DNA of 64,000 nucleotides from Chamaelirium japonicum (GCA_947650365.1 OX393551.1:64097644-64161643), one strand, 5' to 3'. Positions 41,975 to 55,194 are shown, counted from the stretch's first letter. The notes: generated by a model from the sequence alone, not told the origin. Numbers and translations are program-made.

Positions 41975-44900
41975 TATGAGTTTTCGATTCGAGTGCCACA
42001 TGTCACCTAACCTGTGACTCTACTGTGCTTATCGATTGTACTAATGCGTCCACCCACTTGGAGGTTCGCACTGTGCATGAGACTCTCGTATCCATTTCGT
42101 AGTGTGGATCCATTACCACTACCTCAAATATTTTTAGTCGCCTGACCCTACCCCATGTCTATCATGTCCCTGGTCTTAATATTAATCTAATTTCCATTAG
42201 TTCTATTTGCGACTCTGGACTGACTGTCACCTTTACCCCTTTTGTTTATATTGTGCATGATTCACAGATGAGTCAGAGGATTGGGCTAGGCCGTAGAGTA
42301 GGAGGACTGTACCAAATGGACCATCTCTATGTTTCCCCTCTTCCTGTTGTATCTACCATGTCTGTTACCTCTAATGTCGACTTGTGGCACAAAATGTTAG
42401 GTTATTTATCTATTGATGGACTCAAAAGTATTTTCTATTCTAGCGCTTTGGGTCATGTGTTCTCTTCCCTCTCTATCTGTACAAGTTATCGATTGGCAAA
42501 GCATCTAGCTCTTCCATTTTTTGCTAATACTTCCCGATCTGTCATCCTTTTTTGATTTAGTGCATTCTGACATTTAGAGTCATACGCCTGTTGCCTCTCT
42601 TTCTGGTTTTATGTATTATATATATTTTATCGATGACTATTCTTGGTGTACTTGGGTTTATCTTATGTGTTATCGGTCTGAGATTCTCCATATTTATCGA
42701 ATATTCATCACTATGATTCATACTCAATTTGGCTGGCGCATCAAGGCATTTCAGTCTGATTGTGCCAACGAGTATTTCTCCTCAGAGATGCGCAAGATTC
42801 TTTAATTTCAAGGCACTCTTCACCTCCGTCCCCACACCCATGAGTAGAACGGAGTTGCCAAATGCAAGAATTGTCATGTCCTTGAGACAGCACGAGCTTT
42901 GCTTCTCTCTGTCTTTGTTCCTTACTCCTATTAGGCTGAAGCTGTTATGACGGTTGTTCACCTCATCAGTATCACTCCATCCTCTGCTCTTTCTGGTACT
43001 ACTCTATACGAGTGTCTCTACTCCAGTCCACCTGGCTATTCTTATCTTCGCACATTTGGGTGTACGTGTTTCGTACTTCTATCTCCCCATGAACATAACA
43101 AACTTTCTACCAGGTCTGTCAAATATGTTCACTTGGGTCTTAGTCGGGAACACAAAGGGTATCAGTGCTATGATCTCTTAGCTCGCCAAATTCGTGTCTC
43201 CCGCTATGTTTTCTTTGTTGAGAATGTCTCGTTCTTCTCTCCTGAATCGTAAGGTCTTTCTCCACCTTTTCTATCTCAGTCTATGCTATCAGCAGTCCTT
43301 TCCATTCTGTTATTCTTATCGTCTCCCTCGTCTGACCTACCTTTCCTGTCTCCATCACCTTCTTCACCTCCATCGCCACCTTTCCCGCCCCCTCCACCAC
43401 CCCCGCCACCTCTAACCCCCCGCATGTTATGTGTGACTACACTCGTCGCTCCAAAGTCCCTCCCACTGAGACTGTCTCTACTGGTACTCCTCTACCAGCA
43501 GCTGCTCCTTCATCTTCGGTCGTGGATTCTGGTCCTGTTCGGTGCTACCCTGCGCGGGAACATCACTCTCCTGACAAATATGACTACTCTCCTAACAGGT
43601 TTGGCTATTCCGCTTTTACCTCTGCCTCTTTCGACATCTCTAGACACTATGCTTTTGATTACTATTCTTCATCCTACCAGGACTTTCCACTGCTCTCCAC
43701 ATCCATCGGGAGCCCCAATCGTACCGTGAGGCAGTTTTGCACCCAGAGTGGTGATAAGCCATGATAAGGGAGCTTGAGGTATTTTAGCGGACTCAGACAT
43801 GGGACTTGGTTCCTTATCCCTCTAGCATGGTGCCTGTCAACTGCAAATAGATCTTCATGGTTAAGAGTCGACCTGATAGTTCTATTGAACGACATAAGGC
43901 TCACTTTGTTTCTCGTGTCTTCTCCAAAAGTATGAGATTGACTATGAGGAGACGTTTATTTCAGTTGCTCGGATGACCACTTGTTCGCACCCTTTTAGCT
44001 GTGGGAACTAATCGAAGGTGGCCTCTTCATCAGATAGATGTAACTAATGCCTTTATCCATGATGACCTCTCAGAGGAGGTGTACAGGGCTCCTCTACCGG
44101 GCATCTTTGCTCCTTCCAGCCACGTCTGTCGTCTGTGTCGGGCTATCTGTGGGCTTAAGCAGGCCCCTCGTGTCTGGTTTAAGTGATTCTGCATTACAGT
44201 TCTGGCAGCTGGGTTTATAGAGTGATATTCTGACTATGCTCTGTTCACCTGCTCATCAAGTCAGAGTATTGCTATTTTGCTTCTGTATATGGATGATTTG
44301 ATCATCACCGGAAATGACAGTATCACCATAGCGTCCCTTCAGCGTCATCTTCAGGGTCAGTTCGAGATGAAGGATCTGGGCCCTTTTCGCTACTTTCTTG
44401 GCCTTGAGATTACCCGATCAGCTCGTGGATTATTTATCTCCTAGTAGAAGTATATCTCTGACATCTTTGTCGATGTTGCTCTCACTGACTCTCATACTGC
44501 TGACACACTAATGGAGCTCAACTTGAAGCTCCTATCTACAGATGGTAAGCCTCTCTAGGATGTCTCCTACTACTAGAGGTTGGTTGGGATGCTCGTTTAT
44601 CTCACCATGACTAGGTCAGATATTACCATGTTGTTGGCATTATCAGCCAGTTTGTTCAGACTTCTCGCTCTGTTCACTATATAGTGATTATTTGGATCAT
44701 CCGTTATCTACGGGGTACCATCATCTATTCGCTGATTTTTCCCTCCACCTCTTTGCTAGTACTGTGTGCTTACTTCGATGCAGTTTGAGAAGGAGATATG
44801 GCGACTCGTTGTTCTATTACCGGCTATTGTGTGTTCATTAGTGACTCCCTCATCTCTTGGCATAGTAAGAAACAAGAATTTGTCACTTGCTCCAGTACCA

Positions 44901-45185
44901 AAGCCGAAGATAGGACTATGGCTTCCACCATCGCAGAGATTATCTGGCTACATCACTTTCTTCTTGATTTGGGCGTTGTGATCTCCGAGCCTACTCTTTT
45001 CTTTTGTGAAAACCAGAGTGCTATTCAGATTGCTAGCAACTCGATCTTTTATGAGCGCACCAAACATATTGAGTTGACTGTCACTAAATTCGTCAGGATT
45101 TTCTCGCCTATACCATCTTCTTACAATTCATTCACTCTATGGAGCAGATTGATGACTTCATCACTCGCTTTCGGTATTTTATCAG
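41975..45185 (+). pseudogene. Copia pol, degenerate (protease, integrase, RT, RNase H)
   Basis: Protease is marked by VFDSSATCHLT near 41985 (the usual DSGA has become DSSA). Integrase is marked by DDYSWCTWVY near 42640 and the C-terminal LSREHKGYQCYD near 43145. RT carries IDVTNAFIHDDLSEEVY near 44040, GLKQAPRVW and the active-site LLYMDDLIITGND near 44285. RNase H has SWHSKKQEFVTCSSTKAE near 44860 and ERTKHIEL near 45055. In-frame stops and frameshifts separate these blocks. Confidence 0.88.
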
Positions 45186-45221
45186 CAAACTCTTGATTCA
45201 TGATCCACGTTTGAGGGGGAG

Positions 45222-45363
45222 TGTTAATGTTAATGTTAATGTATAGATGGGTCGGGTTCTATGTACAGTTGGGTCGAGTTCTATGTTGTACACATATATT
45301 GGGCTTAGTCCCTCAATGAAGATCATTCAATTCTCTCCAAACCTTAGCCATCATCTCCTAACA
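45222..45363 (+). repeat. 3' LTR of the copia element
   Basis: TGTTAATGTTAATGTTAATG to CATCTCCTAACA, following the purine tract. It differs from the 5' LTR by about a dozen changes over 143 bp. Confidence 0.88.
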
Positions 45364-46066
45364 TCTCAAAATAAAACACATTGATCTCTAGTGGATTCGT
45401 AATCAACTGCTGATAAGTGAACACCATCGTTTTAGTAAACCGATAGTATTTGTTTCAGGGGCAGAGTTAGGTTTTTCTTGTAGGGGACCAAGTTACTGGA
45501 CATCAAGATTATAAAGCGATTGCCAATATTATAAATCCTATAGTGCTAGGATTTTGTACCTTTTGTACGTGACAAACGACAAATTAGGAGAAAATATTTC
45601 AGACTCAGGTCTTAGACCAAGACCTCTCCCTCTACACCTAGAATCTTTGTCGGCGGTTGAATAAATCCCTATAGACCTAAAGCCTCGGGCTCAATTATCG
45701 CCCAAACTCCTTCACACTCGGTTATGAGGAAACCATATTGGATTAGGTGTTTAGTCGAGTAAGGAAAATGAAATATGACCGGACCTAAGCTCCACATGAC
45801 CAAATGTTTTAAAACCTAAATCGGTACTAAATTGAAAATGTACTTGGTCCAACGCAAAGTTTTAATTGGCGGTTAAATGAAGCCCGCTATAAGCAAACAC
45901 TAAATCAATTTATGTGTTCTTAATTTTAAAACATTGTTAGCATATTATATTTGTGCATTTAATATGTTCCACTGATTCAAGATTATATATAATATCTTAC
46001 ATTGTGGTAATTCTATTTTAGAAATATTGGAAACTTCTAAGGACACCCCTGCCAGGGATACTCTTT
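45364..46066. other. Gene-free stretch
   Basis: No feature that I can support lies between the copia 3' LTR and the 3' end of the LINE. Confidence 0.4.
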
Positions 46067-46138
46067 AAATATTTTTTTGGGTAGACAAAACTACACTAAA
46101 ACCAAAAAGAAAAACACAATATCACACCCTTTACCAAC

Positions 46139-47170
46139 TCAGCCAAGATCGTGGATAAAACGAGACCAGTAGGTCCTCACCCAATCCTGAAGCAGTATCT
46201 GTCGAAACTCCCCAAGAGAAGTGCCCCATCGTAAGTGGCTCTGAGCCATATGGCAGCCATAGTTAGCTAGAAAGTCAGTAGCTTGATTTGCCTCATGATA
46301 TATGTGACCGATCTGCCCAGAAGAAGTCTGGCTAAAAAGATACCGACATTCCTGTATAACTGGATCACCATAATCAGGATTTTGCAATGAATTTATAACG
46401 ACCTGAGAATCTCCCACAATCTAGACTAATTAAAGGGCAAAATAAGACGAATAACACTGAAGCCCAAATAGTAGGGCGAGCTTCTCCGCGACAAAGAAAA
46501 AAGTAGTATGAAGAGGCCCACAACCATCTAGTATGTAGTATCACAAACATAAAAACCATAGCCAGAACAAGATTAAAGGGGATGCACGAAACCATCAAAG
46601 TTAAGAGATATGACTCCAGTCAGTGGGGGTTTCCATTTGACACGAACAAAGGTAGTCCTTCGCAACCTCTGCTGAGTTCGACCGAGATTATTGTACTTCA
46701 TATAGGAGTAAAAGATACAACGACCCACATAATCAAAATGTTCTATGCAACCTTCAAAAACCAACGTATGTGTTTCGACTCTTCCAAATGGTCAATAAGG
46801 TAGTCAACATAAATCCAAGCAATCGACGATTTGTACTTGGGCTAAAAGGAGGGAAGGAATTAACATGCCGGATAAGTTCACCCAGGTTTGAAGGAACGGG
46901 GAAATTAATTTGAGCTTTGTTAAATACCCAATTCCAAACCGCCCAAGCATAGTTACATGTAAACAAAACATGGTTGATGTTCTCAATCTCGGAAGGGCAC
47001 CGTGAACAAGCAAGTGAAATGGGAAAACCAATACGATGTAGATATTATTTGGTGGGTAGTTTTTCGTAGAACAATTTTCACCCAAAGCATTGCACTGTAA
47101 GAGAAACATCTGCTGGAATGATATCGGAGGCGCAACGGAAGGTGGAGTTGATCCCGAGAATCATTTCGGT
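46139..47170 (-). pseudogene. LINE 3' part: zf-RVT and RNase H
   Basis: The zinc-finger-like CSRCPSEIENINHVLFTCNY lies at about 47020-46960, followed by LLTIWKSRNTYVGF and, after frameshifts, the RNase H end GHIYHEANQATDFLANYG at about 46300. These are C-terminal landmarks of plant L1 ORF2. Confidence 0.8.
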
Positions 47171-47174
47171 GTGC

Positions 47175-49485
47175 GGTGCATTTTAAAATTTTCATTCATA
47201 TTAATAATATGTGCAAATGGTAAAATGAATACGAATCGAACCCCTATAGTCATCTACCGAAATGATTAACATATTTTATATGTATGCATTATGATAGATC
47301 TAGGGGTTAGTAGGTTATACCTTCGTGCGGGATTTAACACCGCGAGGAATTTCTTCAATGTTGATGAAGATGAATTCGGATCTGCACGAACACACTTCAG
47401 TGCGAAGACTGTAACTTTTTGTCTCGACATCGGAATGGAGTGAAACTTGATTTGATGGAAAGAAGACTTCAACGCCAAGAATTTGTATCTAGTTTGAAGT
47501 CATTTGGACTTCTATAGATCCTACAGTGATCAAAACAGTGCAGATTTGTCCGTTAAATCTGGGTAGCAATCACGAGCGGGATCCTCGCGCAAGAGAGAAA
47601 TGGATCTCTTCGGATTCACCCGATCTCACATATCGTTCCGGATCCTTGCACTCTAATCTCTGAGTGCCTCAGAGTGCAAGCGATCTCCATCAATCTCACA
47701 CACACACTTGGAGAAGAAGATAAGGGAGAGAGAAGAGATGAACCCGAGAGAGAGAGAGAGATGGCAAAAATCCGAACCATAAGAGAAGGGGGTTTGGTTC
47801 TTCTTCGAAAATCTGAGAAGGATGCATCATTTTAAATCTGAAAAATTCATGCCCCTCACTCTCCCTTGCCATTTGAAAACTGTTCCTCTCTCTCTCCATC
47901 TCATTACTCTCAAATTCAATGCCCCTTTTTATTACTAGTTGCCATATTAAAATTATTACAATTAAGGAGATGATTCAAAATCTTTTAAATCTGAATTAAT
48001 CCCTTAATTATAAGTTTGATGGTCATGCAAGCTAGCCCTAGTGAGGATGGCGGCCATTAGGGCATACGGGACATTTTGAAATGACCAAAATGCCCCCATG
48101 CATCTAGTGGTCGTTCACCTCATGCGGGACTATGCATGACCCATCTATGTGCACGATAATACACCCTAACACTTATGGCACCTCATCGACATCAGCAACA
48201 AGTCAATACACCATAGGATGATGAATAGTATTTTTACTATTTACTGGGGTGCCCTTAGTAAAAAGTAGGGTGCCCCATAGTAAAAAATTACTAAACTCGC
48301 ATTTTGTGTTCTAGTGCAACACGCACACACAGAATGGACTCCTCATGGTATAATGGCAACATCGTATGTCTCTACACTACTCTGGGGTTGCCCCCTAGTG
48401 AACACACTTAGTCCTGTGCAACCACCATGCTCTAGTGCGATGCACTCACGGAACACAGGACGATTATGCATTATTTTTTCAACTCATAATATTCTGTGAG
48501 ACAAGGAGAAAGTAATGATCCGTAATGATCGTGGATAGGGTGGAACCTTCAGGGATTAGGATTCATGGCTTCCAACCAAACCCGATCGACACACTACCAT
48601 AGTGTCCTTGTTAATCCTCTGGGTCCCAGTTAACCTGCATGGCCATCCAAAGTGCGACACAGGCTGCACTCCAATTCTCCCAGACTTATTAAGCTCTCTC
48701 GCATACGCCTGCTCTCCACTTAGTATTGGTAATACGATGTCCCTCCACTTGGTGTCATGAGTCAACTCGAGCGGTGGAGAGCACCGTTAGACTCGAGTGA
48801 CTATATGACTAGGTTCCTTCCAGGTTGACTATCACATCGCACCTCCGATCGCTTTGGCCAAGCAACTGGATCCGGTTAACAGCTCAACTGCTAACTACCA
48901 GGCCTGGGTTTAGTGCGGTGTATGTCATACTAAGGAACGCACCTCTCAATAAGGATGTGGATGGCCTACAATAGTGGCGTGCCGATGCAACGCCAGCTCG
49001 GTAACCCAGTGCACCGTGGTATTGGGTCATGGTTAGATCCCTCACACGTTGGTGAACCAAAGTTACACACAACTGGTTAGTCCACCGATCACGGTTCCTC
49101 AGGGTTTAGGACAGATTACCCTAAGCAGAAACACGGCTATGTGCATCGGTGTCTGCTCACCGATCTGTGCACCGTGTTGGTTCCGTTCGGTCACAGACAC
49201 TGTGCTTGGTAATGACCATTATGGAAATTCTCATTCTCTGTCATTCTAACAGCTTATCCTGATAGGGCGACCAACCCAAATCAGAGCTGCGAACAATTTA
49301 GGCTCATATGACCGATCCACTGAGTCTCTCACTCAGATAGACTACTATATAGCCATGGCTCCTTAAGTTCTGTAAACAGAACATGTATAATAATACGTAC
49401 CTTTATACAATCCTAAATAAACTATCAAACATATACAGCCAAATCTAGGGTTTTACGAGCTGTAGACCACATCAAATCTAACAAC
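47175..49485. mobile_element. ~2.3-kb insertion in the LINE (LTR-like)
   Basis: The LINE frame leaves off near 49485 (RPWQTLWKVD) and resumes near 47170, so about 2.3 kb is foreign. The insert begins near TGTGCGGTGCA and ends near CTAACAACA on the plus strand, has no coding region and could be a solo LTR of a large-LTR element. The target duplication could not be confirmed and the borders are accurate only to about 15 bp. Confidence 0.5.
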
Positions 49486-50175
49486 ATCAACTTTCCAAAG
49501 TGTCTGCCAAGGCCTGCTAATCAGAGGTAGCTCACCCAATGCAACCAGAGTATAAGCTTCACGGATTATGACCATAGCTTTCTCAGTTGGGGCCCAAATC
49601 AATGGACACTCTAGTGTGTTGGATAAAATGAGAATTGAGATAATAATCATGCTCCAATATGAAGGGAAGATGTCTAGAATCAGCTCTCAATTCTAGCTTA
49701 CACCCGGCAGCATTAAGTCAGAATCAAGACTAACCCCTCGGTTAGTTTCATATTGAAAGTAATGGGAAGAAAAGCAAAAGGAATTGGGCTCGCCCAAGCA
49801 ACAATCCATAAGTCAAACAAAGCCATTTTCCAGACCAAGTGAACGGAGTGTGCATTAACATAAGGTAATCCAGGTCTCAACGACTGCCAAATCCATGAGC
49901 ATTGTTTACTAGAGTGCCAATCCCACAATTTGTTAGACAACTTGTATTTGTCAAAACAAAAACCCCGCCAAAAGCTATGCGGAGAGTTAAGCATATCCAA
50001 AAGCCGTTTGATCATAACAGCTAGCCAAATCCAATTGACGAACACCAAGCCCCCCGAGTGCTACCTGTTGACAGGTAGTAGCCTAATTAATCAGATGAAG
50101 ACCATTCATCGTGGAAGATTTAGCCCATAAAAACCAACGTTCTTTCTCAACAAGGGATGTGAGAGAAGTTGGTAG

Positions 50176-51328
50176 CTAATTGTCAGAAAAGAGAAACAGT
50201 GGAATAGCAGATAATGTGTATTTGATCAAGGTAATCATGGCAGGAAAAGACAAGGATCGAGCTTTCCATCCAGCTAATTTAGTGAGCACCTTTGAAACAA
50301 TTCCCATCAAATCCTTAGCAAATAGCCGCTTACCCGAGATTAGTATGTCGAGGTATTGAAGAGGTCTTGTACACTCCTTATTCCCATAATGAGAAGATAG
50401 CAGATGACGTTGGGAGTGAGACACATTTTTTTCCATATATCATTGATGACTTGGCGAAATTAATAGCTTGACCAGAAACATTCTCATATCTGAGGGAAAT
50501 ACAAAACATTGTTTCCATTTGCATCGAAGAGTCTTGAGAAAACACTAACATGTCATTGGCAAAGGATAACACCCCAAGAGGATTTGCATTCCTCTTGGCC
50601 TTAATCCCTACAAGGTGATCGCGTTCTTGAGCTCGAATAATATTGCAGTTAAGGACATCAGCTCCAAGAATAAACAAGCAAGGCAAAAGGGGGTCCCCTT
50701 GATGAATCCCTCTCTCCGAATTAAACCAAGGTGATGGAGTATCATTGAGTAAAATAGAGAACAAAGGAGAGCTAATGCAAACTTGAATCCAAGAATATCC
50801 ATTGAGTAGCAAAGCCATAACGACGGAGTACCCGATAGAGAAACTCCCAATTCATACGATCATAGGCATGAGCCATGTCTAATTTGAAAGCCAACATATA
50901 CTTGTTAAGGTGTCGATATTCCATGGAATGAAGAATATCTTGAGTGAGCATAATATTCTCAGGGATATTTCGCCCTTAATGAAAACAGATTGCTCCTTTG
51001 TGATTAGTTTGGGCATGACTAGCTGGAGCCGATTAACGAGGGTCTTTGCAACAATTTTAAAAAAGATCGTGCATAAGCTAATTAGACGATAATGTTCCGG
51101 TCTAGAAGCTTCAGCCATTTTAGGAAGTAAAACAAGAAACATAGTCTTCCATTGTGTAGGCATGTGATTGGTGAGAAGGAATTCCTTGACAGCATTAGTC
51201 ACGTCCCCTCCAATGATATGCCAATTGGTAATGTAAAAATCAGGTGTATATCCGTCCGGACCTAGCGCTTTATTATGGACCATAACAAAAAGAGTGGCTT
51301 TGATTTCAATGGAGGATACAGATGTCAT
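50176..51328 (-). pseudogene. LINE reverse transcriptase
   Basis: KALGPDGYTPDF, LLPKMAEASRPEHYRLISLC, RGIHQGDPLLPCLF and YLDILI...GWKARSLSFPA follow the L1 RT order. The catalytic FADD motif reads FANDMLVF (about 50555), so one essential Asp is Asn. Two frameshifts split the domain. Confidence 0.85.
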
Positions 51329-51912
51329 AACAAAATAATTTCCATACCTTCTCGATCAGTTGTGACCTCATGCTCCCCGTCACATAAAGAATAAATATGA
51401 TTATACTTTCGACGAAGGAAGGTGGATCGATGGAAAAACTTTGCATTCCTATCCCCTTCTTGCAACCATTGAACTCGGGATTTTTGCCTCTATTTGAGTT
51501 CAATTAAGCTTTGATAATTATGGTAGGACGCTAACAGCTGAAGAAGCTGATGATTCTCTTTCACAGGCAATCCAGTTATAGCTTCTTGCACTTGAAGTTG
51601 AGAAATATGGAAATAGATACCCGTTAGCCGATGTTCCAACCAACCAACAGTTTCTCAGTTCCATTTGGCAATTGTCGATTGAAGAAGGCACAAGGAAAAA
51701 TGAAGATGCCGAACTAGAGGGAAGCTACCCGAATTCTCCTCCCAAACAGAAGCTATAAATCGAGGCCAGTCGGGATGTCGTAACCAAAAATGCTCGAACC
51801 GAAAAGGTTGAGTCCCAAATTGTAAGGATGGAGATGAATCTATCAAAAGGGGGCAATGATCTGAAGTTACCCTTCCTAAGTGCTGAACCTGAGTTTCAGA
51901 GAAAGCATTTAA

Positions 51913-52455
51913 CTAGTGATTATTAGCAAATGCCCGATCGAGCCGTTCAAATATATGATGGTGACCACTTTGTTGGTTTCTCCAAGTAAACAACGTACCC
52001 GAGAAACCAAGATCAACCAAATTATAAGAAAAAATAAATTGACGGAACTCATCTACGGCCACATCAACAATGAAAGGTTTTCCACCCATCTTATCCTCAG
52101 GAGAGAGTAGCACATTAAAGTCACCCGCCAATAGAATGGGAAACGGTAATGAGTTGAGAGCAGCCAGTAACGACCTTAGTGACCTGCACTCAGAAAGGGA
52201 GGTAGCAGCATAAATGTCAACAAAGAGAAGTAATTGTTTCTGTTCATCAAGAATAATGCCAATAACTGCTTGGTGATTTGTAGAGATAAAAGCCATTGTA
52301 CAGTCCTCCATTCTCCATAAAACCAAGATACCACCTAAGCGACTGGAAGCTTCAATGCTGAAAAACGACCACTCGCGACAAGTGAGTTTCCACAAGACAT
52401 AACAGATCGATGAACCAGCTGAGTCCTTATCAAGAAACGACAATGGTTCATACAA
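51913..52455 (-). pseudogene. LINE endonuclease (EEP/APE type)
   Basis: The frame carries SSRLGGILVLWR, LLAGDFNVLLSPEDK and FTWRNQQSGHHHIFERLDRAFAN, typical of the C-terminal half of plant L1 endonucleases. The N-terminal half with the catalytic Glu is broken into other frames. Confidence 0.85.
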
Positions 52456-52955
52456 GCCTTCTTCTTAGCACCCCGACAATTTCAAATAAGGAACTTCATC
52501 ATATAACTATGAAAGTAAAAAAATCGAACAGAAACATCTCCTTCCTGCGTTTTTGACCTATAGAGCCACTAAGCTCTCCTTGAACATTTTCACCAGAACC
52601 TGTCTCGGCATTAGCCTCCGATCGAACAGGCATCTCCAATTGCAAAGCCTCCTTCTCCAGAACCACCTCGACTTAAATTTGTGAAGCAATAGCTTATGAG
52701 CTGCCAAATTGGATGTTGTCATAGGGTCAGAAGTTAATGGATTTCCGGACACTGAGCGGTGACCCCTCTTCCGTCTCCCCTTGGAGCTACGCCCGCCGGA
52801 CGACAGTTGACCAGCTTGATTACCATCATGATTGGGAGAAGAAGAGAAAAACATCTTTGGGATAGTTGGACTCGTATCTGACACCAGCCTAAGATCATTG
52901 TCATGTTGGAATAGTGGACCATCGTACACAACGACATTCCTAGTCTCCAAAGTGT

Positions 52956-53173
52956 GAGATATCCTCAATCTCAAAACCCAAGTATTGAGATGAGGTCCCA
53001 TCATACATGTAAGGATCATTTTCGTCCTCTACTTTACCGAGGTGGGGGCAGGTGAGTCTACGGTTAGGCTCTGATACCATATGAGATATCCTCAATCTCA
53101 AAACCCAGGTATTGAGATGAGGTCCCATCATACATATAAGGATCGTTTCCGCCCTCTACTTTACCGAGGTGGG
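52956..53173. repeat. Tandem duplication, 127-bp period
   Basis: GAGATATCCTCAATCTCAAAACCC through CTCTACTTTACCGAGGTGGG occurs at 52956-53046 and 53083-53173 with few differences. Between them lies GGCTCTGATACCA, the complement of a copia-type primer site, so the repeat may be retroelement-derived. Confidence 0.8.
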
Positions 53174-54057
53174 ACTAATCTTTCAACACAAAGCACCTTT
53201 ATATAGACACGTAGTAGCCGGAGTTTCGCTAGAAGATACCGGAGCCCAAATACAGTGGGTCGTTGGCTTCCCAATGTTATTACGTAGGATTTAGAGGAAA
53301 TGCCGGACCTGGAACCCCCAAGCCACTTAACGGCGGGCCATCATTCGGAAAGAACGATTCACTACGGTTTCGCCTACTAATCGGGGGCTTTGCAATTTCA
53401 GGAATTGTTCCCGGCTTAGAACCAGAAATCTGGCCCAAATTTGCTCCCCATTATTACCCATGCCTTGCTGTGGCCTTCCACTCCCCCGGTGTTGTCTCCG
53501 CCGTGGTGGAATCACCATCCACACAAGATCGGACGATAAGTCATTAGGAGATCGAATGTTCGATCAATACGAGAACAATACGAGAACTATACGAGAAGAA
53601 GAAGTATTGCCACCAACCTCCTCCGGTGGTTTCCGAAACCTGCAATTTACAGTCATATGTTCGATCAATACGAGCACAATATGAACAAAACAAGGGAAGA
53701 CTCTCGTACTGGAAAGCTTGTCAGAACGAAAACCCCGCAACATCCGCCCATAACCCCTGGCTTAAGGGTTTCGATGTATGAAGTTCTACACACACACGAG
53801 CAAACCGACCTTTGGATACATTACCGGTAACCATGTCGATACCAAGCATGGCGATCTTTTAAAATGTTTTAGTGTAATACTCTTTTAGAATGTATAAGCA
53901 CACATTTTTTTTTTCTTTTTCCCTTGAATATGTTTAAGCACTTTCTAGTTTCTAACAACATACAAAATATATATTATCGCTTCTAAAAAAATAATATATA
54001 TTATCCAACAATGATAAGAGAGACCCTTCTGAAGCACTTTTTTTCGAATTTCAGGAC
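53174..54057. other. Possible LINE 5' region and gene-free DNA
   Basis: Arg/Gly-rich minus frames at about 53520-53330 could be LINE ORF1 remnants, but no diagnostic motif was found. The rest shows no feature. Confidence 0.3.
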
Positions 54058-54066
54058 GGGCAAGTG

Positions 54067-54542
54067 GGGAAAATTTTCAGCACATCCTACGTACGCTACA
54101 AACTGCGGGGTCTAGTGGCGGACCCAGGATTTTTCCTCAGGGGGCATAAACATAAACATTAAAAAGTAATATAAAAATAAATACCATCTGCTTATCAAAA
54201 ATTCATAACAAAATGTAGCACTTACAATTGCAAAATTACTTCCTGGCCTACAAAAAAAACAATTACAAAATTAACATGCATTTTTGGATAACTGATAAAG
54301 TCTTCTTAAGGCAGCTGTCCTCTACGAGTTTTCATATTCTAAAAGCGTTGAATAATTTTCTCTATATTAATGTTATTGAAAATATCTCTCTCAATATATG
54401 TGATCAAAGAATCACTCATCCATTCAAGAGACATGGGGTAGCTGGTCCCAGCACATGGGGTAGTGGCCCCCAGCAACTAGAGCGTGCTGATAGGCTCTAG
54501 GCAACGGTTGTAGCGTACGCAAGATATGCTGAAAATTTTCCC
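54067..54542. mobile_element. Mutator-type MITE (GGGAAAATTTTCAGC ends)
   Basis: The ends GGGAAAATTTTCAGCACATC and GATATGCTGAAAATTTTCCC extend as inverted repeats through TACGTACGCTACAA. Flanks GGGCAAGTG (54058-54066) and AGGCAAGTG (54543-54551) are a 9-bp duplication with one mismatch. 476 bp, non-coding. Confidence 0.8.
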
Positions 54543-54551
54543 AGGCAAGTG

Positions 54552-55194
54552 GCCTCCCTTGTCCCTATATGGCTCTGCCCGTGATTTGCTTTCGCGATGT
54601 TATGTGAACATACTGTAGTACAACCCGATCCGCGAGAGACCCCGTTGTGGTGCGGGGATGTCAGCCAGCACTCAGTGCATCAGGATTCATGCCAATCGTC
54701 ATTAAGCGTTGGCTAGCGCCCCACTCCTACAGCGGGTTGTCTATATTCAAATAGCTTTTTTTTTTGTAATTAATTATAAGAAGTGGCTATAAAATGCAAG
54801 ATATCACAGTCATCATCGACAAAAAAGACAAACTACCAATGATCATGTACAAGTCTTGGATAGCACCAAAGTCCCATTTCCCTCCGAGTTGCATCCATGA
54901 CTTGCATTGATTGCGCTAGAAAAATTTAACCATAAATGTCATGGACCGCCATCCATCCTAGCCAAGTTGGCTAGGATATTGGCTGGGCCATTTGCTTTCT
55001 GGTAGAAGTGAGATCATCGCACCAAAGAAAAAGATGAGGCTATCCTTCGGCAATCGTCAATAACGAAGTCAAAAGGCTGAGTGACTCCAAATTATTGTAT
55101 GTTCAAATAGCATTACCCAATGATAATAACTCCTCACGATTCTTGCTATATATTCATGTTTTGGACGGGTTTCTCTTTTGTCGTCTCAGTGTAT

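Larger units (their letters stand above)
40222..45363 (+). mobile_element. Ty1/copia retrotransposon with two short LTRs, inactive
   Basis: The 5' LTR (40222-40365) and 3' LTR (45222-45363) are about 143 bp and very similar. The primer site TGGTATCAGAGC (40366-40377) follows directly, and a purine tract GAGGGGGAG precedes the 3' LTR. Domains run in copia order: Gag with a zinc knuckle, protease, integrase, reverse transcriptase, RNase H. Many stops, mostly TAG at places where the family has Gln, inactivate it. Candidate 5-bp flanks TCCTA and TCTCA do not match well. Confidence 0.9.
46067..53000 (-). mobile_element. Decayed L1-type LINE interrupted by a large insertion
   Basis: On the minus strand, endonuclease (52455-51913), reverse transcriptase (51328-50176), a connecting region (50048-49485) and, beyond a roughly 2.3-kb insertion, a zf-RVT region and RNase H domain (47170-46139) occur in L1 order. 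The 3' end has an A-rich run at about 46075-46067. Frames are broken many times. The 5' end may extend past 53000, where Arg-rich frames continue to about 53830. Confidence 0.8.

Noticed and set aside
47225-47245. B-box-like GGTTCGATTCG on the minus strand, possible tRNA or SINE
   Set aside because: No A box, cloverleaf or polyA tail could be fitted.
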